Assembly (NCBI GenBank): GCA_000433015.1
Contig: HF997994.1
Location: 1 to 13,626 of the forward strand
Length of the DNA: 13,626 nucleotides
Reading direction: 5' to 3'
Origin: Firmicutes bacterium CAG:631
GTDB taxonomy: Bacteria > Bacillota_I > Bacilli_A > RFN20 > CAG-631
How positions within the stretch are numbered: position 1 is the stretch's first letter; every line of letters starts with the position of its first letter. Made by a program: the position numbers and the translations under genes. Below the pieces are notes generated by a model. That model ran no database searches and had not been told where the DNA came from. It was given only the letters and a program-made list of their open reading frames with translations. Shown piece after piece: positions 1-6,763 of this stretch.

Positions 1-24
1 GAAAGGCTTTTTGTCTACAGTCTG

Positions 25-50
25 AAAGCCAATCTTAATTGGCTTTTTTT
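25..50 (+). terminator. Rho-independent terminator of a gene left of the window
   Basis: AAAGCCAAT (25-33) pairs perfectly with ATTGGCTTT (38-46) across a 4-nt CTTA loop, and T residues run from 44 to 50. The T-run is on the plus strand, so it ends rightward transcription entering from outside the window. Read leftwards the hairpin has no T-run. It could still mark the 3' end of the minus-strand gene whose stop codon (49-51) abuts it, but less convincingly. Confidence 0.8.
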
Positions 51-1512
51 ATTTATTTAAAACAGGTTCAGTGGTGAGTTCAATTTTTAATTTATTATAG
101 TAATTTTGATCGATAAACGACAATATAGATGAAGAATGAGCTTGTGTTCCTTTTAATTTTTCTAGTTGATGTAAAACTAAATCTGCAATGGGATTTGTTG
201 TTGCTGATACGGCTAAGATTAATAATACTTCATTTACATGTAAACGAGGATTATTGTAATTCAATTGTGTTAATTTTAATTTGATAATTGGGTCTAAAAC
301 AGAGGGGGATAACAATAATAAGTCATCTTGAATTCCAGCTAGATGTTTTAATGCGTTGATTAAAGCAGCAGAAGGAGCACGCATTAAAGTAGAACTTTTT
401 CCAGTGATAATTGTTCCATCATGTAATTGAATAGAAGTGATGGCAACTTTTTCCTTTTCATATCGATCGCGCGTTGCTTGTACACAGGCTCGATCAGCAA
501 CGGAGGCATTTATTTGTTTCATGATAGATAACGTTTTTTCTACAGCAGAATCTGGAAATTTTCCCATTTTGTTTTTAACAATACTGTCTAAATAGCGTCG
601 AATAATTTCTTGCTTACAGGCTTCCTTAGTGACTTCTTCATCAATGATACAAAAGCCGGCCATATTCACTCCCATATCGGTAGGAGATTGATAAGGACTT
701 TTTCCATAAATGCGTTCAAAAATCGTTTTTAAAACAGGAAAAACTTCAATATCACGATTATAATTGACAGCAATTTTGTTATAAGCATTTAAATGATAAG
801 GATCTAACATATTGATATCATTTAAATCTGCGGTTGCTGCTTCATATGCTAAATTTACAGGATGTTGCAAAGGAATATTCCATATGGGGAATGTTTCATA
901 TTTTGCATAACCAGCTTGAATGCCTCTTTCATGTTCTAAATAAAGTTGAGAAAGACAAGTAGCCATCTTACCACTTCCAGGACCAGGTGCTGTAACAATA
1001 ACTAATGGTTTTGTTGTTTCAATATAATCATTTTTTCCAAAACCTTGATCACTTAAAACATAGTCGGTGTCAAAAGGATATCCTTCAATAAAATAGGATT
1101 TATACACTTTATGTCCCATGTTTTTTAATTTGATAATGAAAGAATCGGCATTGCTTTGATGATCGTATTGCGTGATAACAACACTTCCTTGCTTAAATCC
1201 CACTTTTGCAAATAATTCAATAAGACGAAGAACTTCATCTTCATAAGTAATGGAAGTATCATTTCGTATTTTGTTGGATTGAATATCATTGGCATTACTA
1301 ACAATGACAAATTCAATTTGTTCTTTTAATTCTTTGAGCATCTTTATTTTTGTGTCAGGTAAAAAACCAGGTAAGACTCTAGAGGCATGATAATCATCAA
1401 ATAGTTTTCCACCAAATTCTAAATAAAGTTTATTCCCAAATTGTTTGATTCTTTTTAAAATTTGTTCTGCTTGAATTTTTACATATTTTTCATTGTCAAA
1501 TGCTAGTTTCAT
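49..1512 (-). CDS. DUF1846 (UPF0371) family protein
   Basis: A 487-residue cytosolic protein that I recognise as DUF1846, a family widespread in Firmicutes and Actinobacteria; I know of no settled biochemical function. Family-like features are the N-terminal start (MKLAFDNEKY), a GGKLFDDYHASRVLPGF segment near residues 34-50, and a glycine-rich P-loop-like stretch APGPGSGK at about 175-182, suggesting a nucleotide or phosphate ligand. The length of about 490 residues fits a full-length member. There are no signal peptide or membrane segments. I chose the ATG at 1512: the ribosome binding site AGAAGG ends 9 nt before it but only 3 nt before the alternative in-frame ATG at 1518, which would add two residues. 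It is a single gene, divergent from the lipoprotein gene to its right. The family call is confident; the role is unknown. Confidence 0.88.
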   Translation of the reverse strand: MKLAFDNEKYVKIQAEQILKRIKQFGNKLYLEFGGKLFDDYHASRVLPGFLPDTKIKMLKELKEQIEFVIVSNANDIQSNKIRNDTSITYEDEVLRLIELFAKVGFKQGSVVITQYDHQSNADSFIIKLKNMGHKVYKSYFIEGYPFDTDYVLSDQGFGKNDYIETTKPLVIVTAPGPGSGKMATCLSQLYLEHERGIQAGYAKYETFPIWNIPLQHPVNLAYEAATADLNDINMLDPYHLNAYNKIAVNYNRDIEVFPVLKTIFERIYGKSPYQSPTDMGVNMAGFCIIDEEVTKEACKQEIIRRYLDSIVKNKMGKFPDSAVEKTLSIMKQINASVADRACVQATRDRYEKEKVAITSIQLHDGTIITGKSSTLMRAPSAALINALKHLAGIQDDLLLLSPSVLDPIIKLKLTQLNYNNPRLHVNEVLLILAVSATTNPIADLVLHQLEKLKGTQAHSSSILSFIDQNYYNKLKIELTTEPVLNK

Positions 1513-1552
1513 TTTCATTCACCTTCTGTCTTCATCTACTTAACATATAATC

Positions 1553-1581
1553 ATTATAAAATAAAAAAAAAACAATATAAG
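1553..1581 (-). promoter_or_regulatory. Putative promoter of the DUF1846 gene
   Basis: On the minus strand a perfect TATAAT lies at 1558-1553, about 35 nt upstream of the ribosome binding site. At 17-nt spacing the -35 position reads CTTATA (1581-1576), only a 3 of 6 match to TTGACA. The spacer is mostly a ten-T run (A run at 1563-1572 on the plus strand). The -10 is good and the -35 weak. Confidence 0.45.
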
Positions 1582-1603
1582 GATTTTATTAAAAAAAATA
1601 ATA

Positions 1604-1612
1604 TGCTACAAT
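1604..1612 (+). promoter_or_regulatory. Extended -10 promoter of the lipoprotein gene
   Basis: TGCTACAAT is an extended -10 element (TG, one base, TACAAT at 1607-1612). No convincing -35 is present 17 nt upstream. Transcription should begin near 1619. This falls after the in-frame ATG at 1616, so it supports translation from the ATG at 1646. Confidence 0.55.
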
Positions 1613-1645
1613 GATATGGAACCGAATTTAAAGGAGGACCATTTT

Positions 1646-3526
1646 ATGAAAAAAAGATGGATGTATATTGGCCTTTGCTTAATGGCTTTGACAGCATGTC
1701 AAAAAGATGCGTCATCATCAGGAGGAGAAAAAGTGAATAAAGAATTAATTGAAGCCTATTGGGCAGATGCTTATAAAGATGAAAAAAATGGGTTTAATAC
1801 AATTGCTGATATTACAAATGCATTTACTTATATCGATGGTGTTAGTGTTGATAAAGCAGATGACAATGCAATTTTTAAAGATGTAAAACACTTGTTTTTA
1901 AACAAAAATGCCATTCGTGCTGTGAATTTGCCTGAAGGGTATGCTTTTACTTTCCCAGCTCAAAAAATGAGTATTGATGCTTCTTTAAGCAAATTAAGAA
2001 CTAAATACTTTACAGATCAATCGATTTTAACGATAACTACAGAAAATCAAAATCCATATGGAAATACACCAAGAGGGTGGGAAATTTATTTGACAGAATG
2101 GATTAATCGATTTATTAATGATCCTGGATTTTTACAAGCTAATAATTTAGCCTATATCCAACAACCTTTTGTGATTGAAAATTATAGACAAATTTATGAA
2201 TTACATTCCTATGATATCGAAATTTTAGACCATGAAAACATCGAATATCCTTATTATCATATTCGCGTGTTACGACCCATGGATGATTATATTAATTTTC
2301 ATTTATTTGTTATGAAATCAAAAATTAAAAACACGAATGAAATTGATATGGTTATGGATTCTTTTACAATCATTTCTAAAATGGGTGTTTCCAAAAATAT
2401 ACAACAAGAATATACGTTAAAAATTCCATCTTATTGGACAGAAGAAACTAAAAATTACTATCAAAAATTAAAAAACCAAAACACAGTGGATTGGGGCGTG
2501 TTTTCAGTTAGTATGCCAAGCGACAATGATGGCAATTATAATAGTGAAGGAGAACGCCTATTAGCTGAAAAAGAACGTTTAGAAACGGCTTTTGATTACC
2601 AATATGATATTTTGCCAACCTATACACATATGGGATGGTATAATTATGAAAAACCATTATATAGACCTAATTTTAAAATGGCAAAATATATTGCTGGAGG
2701 AAATGGGTTTAATAATAAACCAGTTTTACAATATACTTATCAATTTACTTATTCTAATAATACAGAATTAAACGGATATACACCAATGTTTGATGTTTTA
2801 AGAGGAAAATTTGATGACTTCTTTGCAAGTTTGGCAAGAGATGTAAAAAGTTATGAACAACCCGTTTTATTCCGTTTAAATAATGAAATGAATACCGACT
2901 GGACGAGTTATTGTGGAATGGTGACTTTACTTGATCCAGATATCTTTATTATGACATGGCAAAAATTGTATAAAATTTTTGAAAAAGAAGGCGTGAATAA
3001 CGCTATTTGGATTTTTAATCCTATTGCACGTTCGACACCATATAGTAATTGGGGTGACATGTTAAACTTTATGCCTGGTGAAGATTATGTTCAAATGCTA
3101 GGACTAACAAGTTATGAAATGGGCAATGATGCTGAAAATTATCGTTCGTTCTATGATCATTATACTGAACTTTATCAAAGAAATACACCATATTTTGATC
3201 AATATCCTGCAATTATCTCTGAATTTGCAGCAGGATCTGGTGGGGAAGTCATGATGAATTATGATACGAATCAATATGAAGCAACAGAACCAATGCGTAA
3301 TAAAGATTTACAAGCAAAGTGGGTTCAAGAAATGTTTACTTATTTTAATGCAGAAGATAAATCTCAATATCCTTTTGTAAAAAATATTAAAGCAGCGATT
3401 TGGTTTAGTACGAATGATGTTGTTGTTTTAAACGATGAAACAAAAATTACGAATTATTTGAAATTAGATGATGCATTAATTGGAACTTTAGCGGCTTTTA
3501 AGGAAGGCTTAAAAAATAACCATTAA
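1646..3526 (+). CDS. Surface lipoprotein with GH26-like glycoside hydrolase domain
   Basis: A 626-residue lipoprotein, probably anchored on the outer face of the membrane. A type II signal peptide (MKKR, hydrophobic stretch, lipobox LTAC at 15-18, lipidated Cys18) is followed by a Ser/Gly-rich linker. Residues from about 283 to 610 resemble glycoside hydrolase family 26 (beta-mannanase/lichenase clan A, retaining). The putative acid/base Glu414 lies in RLNNEMNTDW and the putative nucleophile Glu526 in IISEFA. Their 112-residue spacing fits GH26, as do NAIWIFNP and YVQMLGLTSYE between them. The residue before Glu414 is Asn where classical mannanases have His, so the substrate may differ; a beta-linked glycan such as mannan is a guess. 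I do not recognise the region from about 30 to 280. The start is the ATG at 1646, 9 nt after AAAGGAGG; an in-frame ATG at 1616 lacks a ribosome binding site. The stop overlaps the next gene by 1 nt. Confidence 0.8.
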   Translation: MKKRWMYIGLCLMALTACQKDASSSGGEKVNKELIEAYWADAYKDEKNGFNTIADITNAFTYIDGVSVDKADDNAIFKDVKHLFLNKNAIRAVNLPEGYAFTFPAQKMSIDASLSKLRTKYFTDQSILTITTENQNPYGNTPRGWEIYLTEWINRFINDPGFLQANNLAYIQQPFVIENYRQIYELHSYDIEILDHENIEYPYYHIRVLRPMDDYINFHLFVMKSKIKNTNEIDMVMDSFTIISKMGVSKNIQQEYTLKIPSYWTEETKNYYQKLKNQNTVDWGVFSVSMPSDNDGNYNSEGERLLAEKERLETAFDYQYDILPTYTHMGWYNYEKPLYRPNFKMAKYIAGGNGFNNKPVLQYTYQFTYSNNTELNGYTPMFDVLRGKFDDFFASLARDVKSYEQPVLFRLNNEMNTDWTSYCGMVTLLDPDIFIMTWQKLYKIFEKEGVNNAIWIFNPIARSTPYSNWGDMLNFMPGEDYVQMLGLTSYEMGNDAENYRSFYDHYTELYQRNTPYFDQYPAIISEFAAGSGGEVMMNYDTNQYEATEPMRNKDLQAKWVQEMFTYFNAEDKSQYPFVKNIKAAIWFSTNDVVVLNDETKITNYLKLDDALIGTLAAFKEGLKNNH

Positions 3527-4239
3527 TGATTGATCAATATCGTTTTTCAAGGGCAAAAGATGAAGTTATTTTTCATTATCAAATAAAGGACAATATTGGA
3601 CAATTAAAAGAAAAATTTATTCATGCCATTTTAAAAAGATATATTGAATTTGATGAAAAATATCATGAAATTGCTATTGAAAATTATGTTGCAGATATTT
3701 GTATTGAAAAGCAAATTTATGAAATTCAAACGCAATATTTTTATAAATTAAAAGATAAATTGAATTGTTTTTTGCAACATTATCGTGTTCAAATTATTTA
3801 TCCAATGATTTGTAATAAAAATATAATTTATTTGGATGAAAAAAGAAAAAATAAAAGAATTTTAAATCAACCATCTATTTTTTGGATGTTTCAAGAATTA
3901 TATGGCATCAAACCTTATTTGAAGCATCCTCATTTTTCTTTAAGAATTGTTCAAATGAATGTCGAAGAATATCGTCAATCTTCTAAGCAATATGCTTCAG
4001 TAAGAGTGGATGCAATACCAACAGAACTTATCGCTGAATATCTTTTTGTTTCAAAACGCGATTATGTTCAACTATTGCCCAAAACTTTGCCCTTTGAATT
4101 TACAACGTATGATTTAGCAAAAGAAGCTAAAATCCCTTTGTCTCTTTCTCAAATGACTTTAAATGTTTTAAACGAATTAGAAGTGGTAAAAAGAGTGAGT
4201 CAAAAGAATCGTACTTATATTTATCAAATCAATGTATAA
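3526..4239 (+). CDS. Uncharacterised protein with nuclease-like N-terminus and winged-helix C-terminus
   Basis: A 237-residue cytosolic protein without signal peptide or membrane segments. It resembles a conserved uncharacterised family (I believe DUF8091, from memory) recognisable by D-x(8)-EIQT followed by a lysine-rich helix and a strand ending in YP. Here these are Asp57, Glu66-Ile-Gln68, KLKDKL (74-79) and VQIIYP (88-93). That pattern recalls the PD-(D/E)XK nuclease fold, but Gln replaces the usual catalytic Lys, so cleavage activity is uncertain. Residues from about 189 to 235 (FTTYDLAKEAKIPLSLSQM, then helix and strand) look like a winged helix-turn-helix, suggesting DNA binding. Its ATG overlaps the upstream TAA (TAATG) and there is no close ribosome binding site, so translation probably depends on reinitiation after the GH26 lipoprotein gene. 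I see no terminator after it. Any functional link to the glycosidase is unproven. Confidence 0.7.
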   Translation: MIDQYRFSRAKDEVIFHYQIKDNIGQLKEKFIHAILKRYIEFDEKYHEIAIENYVADICIEKQIYEIQTQYFYKLKDKLNCFLQHYRVQIIYPMICNKNIIYLDEKRKNKRILNQPSIFWMFQELYGIKPYLKHPHFSLRIVQMNVEEYRQSSKQYASVRVDAIPTELIAEYLFVSKRDYVQLLPKTLPFEFTTYDLAKEAKIPLSLSQMTLNVLNELEVVKRVSQKNRTYIYQINV

Positions 4240-4268
4240 AATCAATTTGTTTCTTTCTCGTGTTTATA

Positions 4269-4294
4269 TTGACGCGGGGGGGGAATGTTACAAT
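4269..4294 (+). promoter_or_regulatory. Promoter of the ABC-2 exporter with G8 tract in the spacer
   Basis: TTGACG (4269-4274) and TACAAT (4289-4294, extended by TG at 4286-4287) flank a 14-nt spacer containing eight consecutive G residues (4276-4283). A 14-nt spacer is 3 nt short of the usual 17. The extended -10 could work without the -35. A G-run of this length is exceptional in such AT-rich DNA and is a candidate slipped-strand mutation site. Confidence 0.6.
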
Positions 4295-4317
4295 AAAAAA
4301 GCACGGAGGGATAAAAA

Positions 4318-5094
4318 ATGGAAATAGTGCTTGAAGCTAAGAATTTAAAGAAAACTTTTTATTTATCAAAAAAACAACAAAAAATTGAAAAAACAAATTT
4401 GACTAAAAAGGTAGCAGTAAATCATTTATCTTTTTCACTTTATAAAGGAGAAATTTTTGGATTGTTAGGACCAAATGGTGCTGGGAAAACGACAACATTA
4501 AGAATTATTTCTACTTTAATCAAAAGTGATGAAGGGGATGTTTTAGTTGAAGGGTTTAGTGTAAAAAATCAACCAAACGAGGTGCGTAATCGAATCGGAT
4601 TTTTGACAAGCGAGTTAAAATTAGAAGATTTTTTTACGCCTAATTATTTGTTTGATTTTTTTAGTTCTTTACATCACGTTCCTGAAGATATTGCACAACA
4701 AAGAAAAAAAGAATTATTTGAAAAATTTGGAATTGATAAATTTGCTGAAGTAAAAGTAGCTAATTTATCGACAGGGATGAAACAAAAAGTATCTTTGGCC
4801 ATCTCGATTGTTCATGACCCTAGTATTATCATTTTTGATGAGCCGACAAATGGGTTGGATGTTTTAACCGCAAAAGTGGTGACCGACTTTTTATTAGATT
4901 TAAAAAAAGAAGGGAAAACCATTTTAGTATCTACTCATATTTTTAGTTTAGTCGAAAAAATTTGTGATCGTGTAGGAATCATTATTAATGGCAAAATGAT
5001 TGCCTGCGACACTTTACAAAATATTACATCAGGAAGGCCTTTAGAAGATGTCTTTTTTGATATCTATAAAAATGAAGTGGGTGAAGAAGAATGA
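4318..5094 (+). CDS. ABC-2 type exporter ATP-binding protein (NatA-like)
   Basis: A 258-residue ABC ATPase that should drive the permease encoded next. Motifs seen: Walker A GPNGAGKTT (51-59), signature LSTGMKQK (150-157), Walker B IIIFDEP (170-176) with catalytic Glu175, D-loop NGLD (178-181), and switch His207 in STH. The usual Q-loop Gln is not obvious; GFLTSELKLEDFFTP (94-108) occupies that region, as in NatA-type ATPases. A lysine-rich loop (18-31) is inserted early in the first beta-sheet. The ATG lies 8 nt after GGAGG (4305-4309), and the 3' end overlaps the permease gene by 4 nt (ATGA). In Bacillus subtilis NatA pairs with NatB for sodium extrusion. The substrate here cannot be assigned from sequence; a drug, peptide or ion is possible. 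Confidence 0.9.
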   Translation: MEIVLEAKNLKKTFYLSKKQQKIEKTNLTKKVAVNHLSFSLYKGEIFGLLGPNGAGKTTTLRIISTLIKSDEGDVLVEGFSVKNQPNEVRNRIGFLTSELKLEDFFTPNYLFDFFSSLHHVPEDIAQQRKKELFEKFGIDKFAEVKVANLSTGMKQKVSLAISIVHDPSIIIFDEPTNGLDVLTAKVVTDFLLDLKKEGKTILVSTHIFSLVEKICDRVGIIINGKMIACDTLQNITSGRPLEDVFFDIYKNEVGEEE

Positions 5095-6290
5095 AAAATA
5101 TTTTAACCATCATCAAAAAAGAATTTGCACGATTCTTTAAAGATAGACGATTAATTTTAACAACATTAATTTTACCAGGGTTATTGATTTATCTAGTTTA
5201 TTCTATTATGGGTAGTGGTTTATTAGAACAAGTTCAAACGGATAAAAATTATGTGACTCAAGTTTATACCATCAATGCTCCTGATTCTTTTGAAAACTAT
5301 ATTCAACCAGCATTAGATGCTGCCGGTTTTAAAACAAAATATACCAATATTCAAACCACTGAAAAGGATCAGATATTAAAAGATATTGAAGCACAAGAAG
5401 TCGATTTGCTCATCGAATTTGAAGAAGGTTTTGATGAAAAAGTAGCAGCAATGGGAAATCAAACGGGACAAACAGCTCCTTATATTTATATGTATTATAA
5501 TTCAGTTAAAAACGAATCACAAATGGCTTATGCCATGTTTGAAGAAGCTTTTACGCAATATGAATCCACGATGACAAACCGATTTGATATTAATCCTTCA
5601 TCGGATATTCAATTTGATTTAGCTTCCAATGAAGATATAACGGGAACGATTTTTGGCATGTTGCTTCCATTTTTAATTTTGATGTTTTTGTTTAGTGGAT
5701 GCATGTCTGTTGCTCCTGAATCTATTGCTGGTGAAAAAGAAAGAGGAACCATTGCAACTTTATTAGTTACACCAATCAAAAGAAGTGAACTAGCTATTGG
5801 AAAAATTACCAGTTTAAGCGTTATTGCAGTGTTGTGTGCAATTAGTAGTTTTATTGGAACCATTGCTTCTTTACCCAAAATGATTGGGATGGAAGGTGGG
5901 CAAATGACCATTAGTTATCAATTTGGTCATTATATCGCTTTATTGTTGATTATCATATCTACAGTTTTAGTGATGATAGGACTTATTAGTATCATTTCAG
6001 CTTTTGCTAAAAGTGTAAAAGAAGCAACAACATTAGTCACTCCTTTAATGATTTTAGTGATGGTTGTTGGTATTATAGCTATGTTTTCTGAAGCCACTCA
6101 AGTTGGTTCATTCTGGATGTATCTCATTCCTATTTATAATAGTCTAAAGGTTATGGGTAATGTTTTTAGTTTCCATTTGCCGTTGGTACCCATTTTGTTG
6201 ACAATTTTAAGTAATATCGTTTTCTCTGTTATTTTTGTTTATTTATTAACGAAAATGTTTAATAGTGAACGAGTTATGTTTTCAAGATAA
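5091..6290 (+). CDS. ABC-2 type exporter permease (NatB-like)
   Basis: A 399-residue integral membrane permease of the ABC-2 superfamily. I see about six hydrophobic segments: near 22-41, 184-204, 238-260, 280-305, 315-333 and 363-388. A large extracytoplasmic domain (about 45-180) lies between the first two, as in NatB. After the second segment the cytoplasmic sequence GEKERGTIATLLVTPIKR (214-231) is the hallmark ABC-2 coupling helix region. The length is close to NatB (roughly 390). The start codon lies within the ATPase stop (ATGA at 5091-5094), so the two are translationally coupled and should form one transporter, with two copies of each protein expected. A strong terminator follows directly. 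The exported substrate is unknown. Confidence 0.88.
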   Translation: MKNILTIIKKEFARFFKDRRLILTTLILPGLLIYLVYSIMGSGLLEQVQTDKNYVTQVYTINAPDSFENYIQPALDAAGFKTKYTNIQTTEKDQILKDIEAQEVDLLIEFEEGFDEKVAAMGNQTGQTAPYIYMYYNSVKNESQMAYAMFEEAFTQYESTMTNRFDINPSSDIQFDLASNEDITGTIFGMLLPFLILMFLFSGCMSVAPESIAGEKERGTIATLLVTPIKRSELAIGKITSLSVIAVLCAISSFIGTIASLPKMIGMEGGQMTISYQFGHYIALLLIIISTVLVMIGLISIISAFAKSVKEATTLVTPLMILVMVVGIIAMFSEATQVGSFWMYLIPIYNSLKVMGNVFSFHLPLVPILLTILSNIVFSVIFVYLLTKMFNSERVMFSR

Positions 6291-6293
6291 ATG

Positions 6294-6320
6294 AAAGCGG
6301 AACCCCCGCTTTTTTATTTT
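6294..6320 (+). terminator. Rho-independent terminator of the ABC-2 operon
   Basis: AAAGCGG (6294-6300) pairs with CCGCTTT (6306-6312) around AACCC, followed by T residues to 6315 and TTTT at 6317-6320. It starts 3 nt after the permease stop and separates this operon from the metal operon. Confidence 0.88.
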
Positions 6321-6340
6321 ACAAAAATTTTTTAAAATAG

Positions 6341-6369
6341 TTGACAATACGGATATAAAAGCATATATT
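6341..6369 (+). promoter_or_regulatory. Promoter of the metal-resistance operon
   Basis: A perfect -35 TTGACA (6341-6346) and a near-consensus -10 TATATT (6364-6369) are separated by exactly 17 nt. Transcription should start near 6376, inside the operator palindrome. Confidence 0.88.
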
Positions 6370-6371
6370 AT

Positions 6372-6391
6372 ATATGAACAATTGTTCATAT
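6372..6391 (+). promoter_or_regulatory. SmtB/CzrA-type operator palindrome
   Basis: ATATGAACAATTGTTCATAT is a perfect 20-bp inverted repeat lying just after the -10 and over the predicted transcription start. It contains the TGAACA...TGTTCA half-sites typical of ArsR/SmtB metal repressors. A bound repressor dimer would block RNA polymerase. Its position directly before the repressor gene indicates autoregulation. Confidence 0.85.
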
Positions 6392-6407
6392 GTTTGGAGG
6401 TAAAAAG

Positions 6408-6749
6408 ATGAAAAAGCATATTTGTGAAATTGATCAAGAAAAAAAAGAAGAATTATTGAAAGAATTTCCTGAAATTGATACATTTCACCAAATGGCACTA
6501 CTTTATAAAACATTTGGCGATGCAACGCGATTACGGATTATGTATTTACTTTTACAAAAAGAAATGGCTGTATGTGATATTGCTGCTTGTTTAAATATGA
6601 CTCATTCTGCAATTTCTCATCAATTATCAGTTTTAAAAAATTTAAATTTAGTAAAATATCGTAAATTTGGGAAAACCGTCATCTATAGTTTAGCAGATTA
6701 TCATGTATCTATTTTAATCGCTACAGCATATGAACATATTACGGAATAA
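6408..6749 (+). CDS. ArsR/SmtB-family zinc-type metal-sensing repressor
   Basis: A 113-residue winged-helix repressor, expected to bind the adjacent palindrome as a dimer and release it when metal binds. The recognition region is LNMTHSAISHQLSVLKNLNLV (62-82). The C-terminal helix carries Asp97, His99, His110 and Glu113, the exact D-x-H-x(10)-H-x-x-E spacing of the alpha-5 site of SmtB; CzrA has a related site. This predicts Zn(II) or Co(II) sensing. The alpha-3 ELCVCD motif of arsenic/cadmium sensors is incomplete: only Cys56 is present, in MAVCD. Cys6 and His4 at the N-terminus might add a second site. The ATG at 6408 lies 7 nt after GGAGG (6396-6400); an in-frame ATG at 6390 sits inside the operator and lacks a ribosome binding site. 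It is co-transcribed with the ATPase 14 nt downstream. Confidence 0.92.
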   Translation: MKKHICEIDQEKKEELLKEFPEIDTFHQMALLYKTFGDATRLRIMYLLLQKEMAVCDIAACLNMTHSAISHQLSVLKNLNLVKYRKFGKTVIYSLADYHVSILIATAYEHITE

Positions 6750-6763
6750 GGGAGGAAATGCAT

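Noticed and set aside
1557..1598. Long A tracts (A10 at 1563-1572, A8 at 1591-1598) as phase-variation sites
   Set aside because: A tracts of this size are expected by chance in such AT-rich intergenic DNA. They may bend DNA, but nothing specific supports switching.
1616..1645. Earlier in-frame ATG for the GH26 lipoprotein
   Set aside because: No ribosome binding site, it precedes the predicted transcription start, and it would put ten charged residues before the lipoprotein signal peptide.
5092..5094. Mycoplasma-type code (TGA as Trp), considered because of the AT-richness and long PotA
   Set aside because: TGA ends the ABC ATPase and PotC exactly where the next genes start, and Trp is written TGG throughout.
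5609..5911. Open frame on the minus strand inside the permease gene
   Set aside because: It is antisense to a clear ABC-2 permease and has no ribosome binding site or family resemblance. The same applies to minus-strand frames at 1125-1316 (another frame of the DUF1846 gene), 6319-6525, 7534-7842, 10054-10284 and 10357-10632, and plus-strand frames at 7695-7880 and 11325-11528.
6390..6407. Earlier in-frame ATG for the metal repressor
   Set aside because: It lies in the operator palindrome. The GGAGG at 6396-6400 serves the ATG at 6408.
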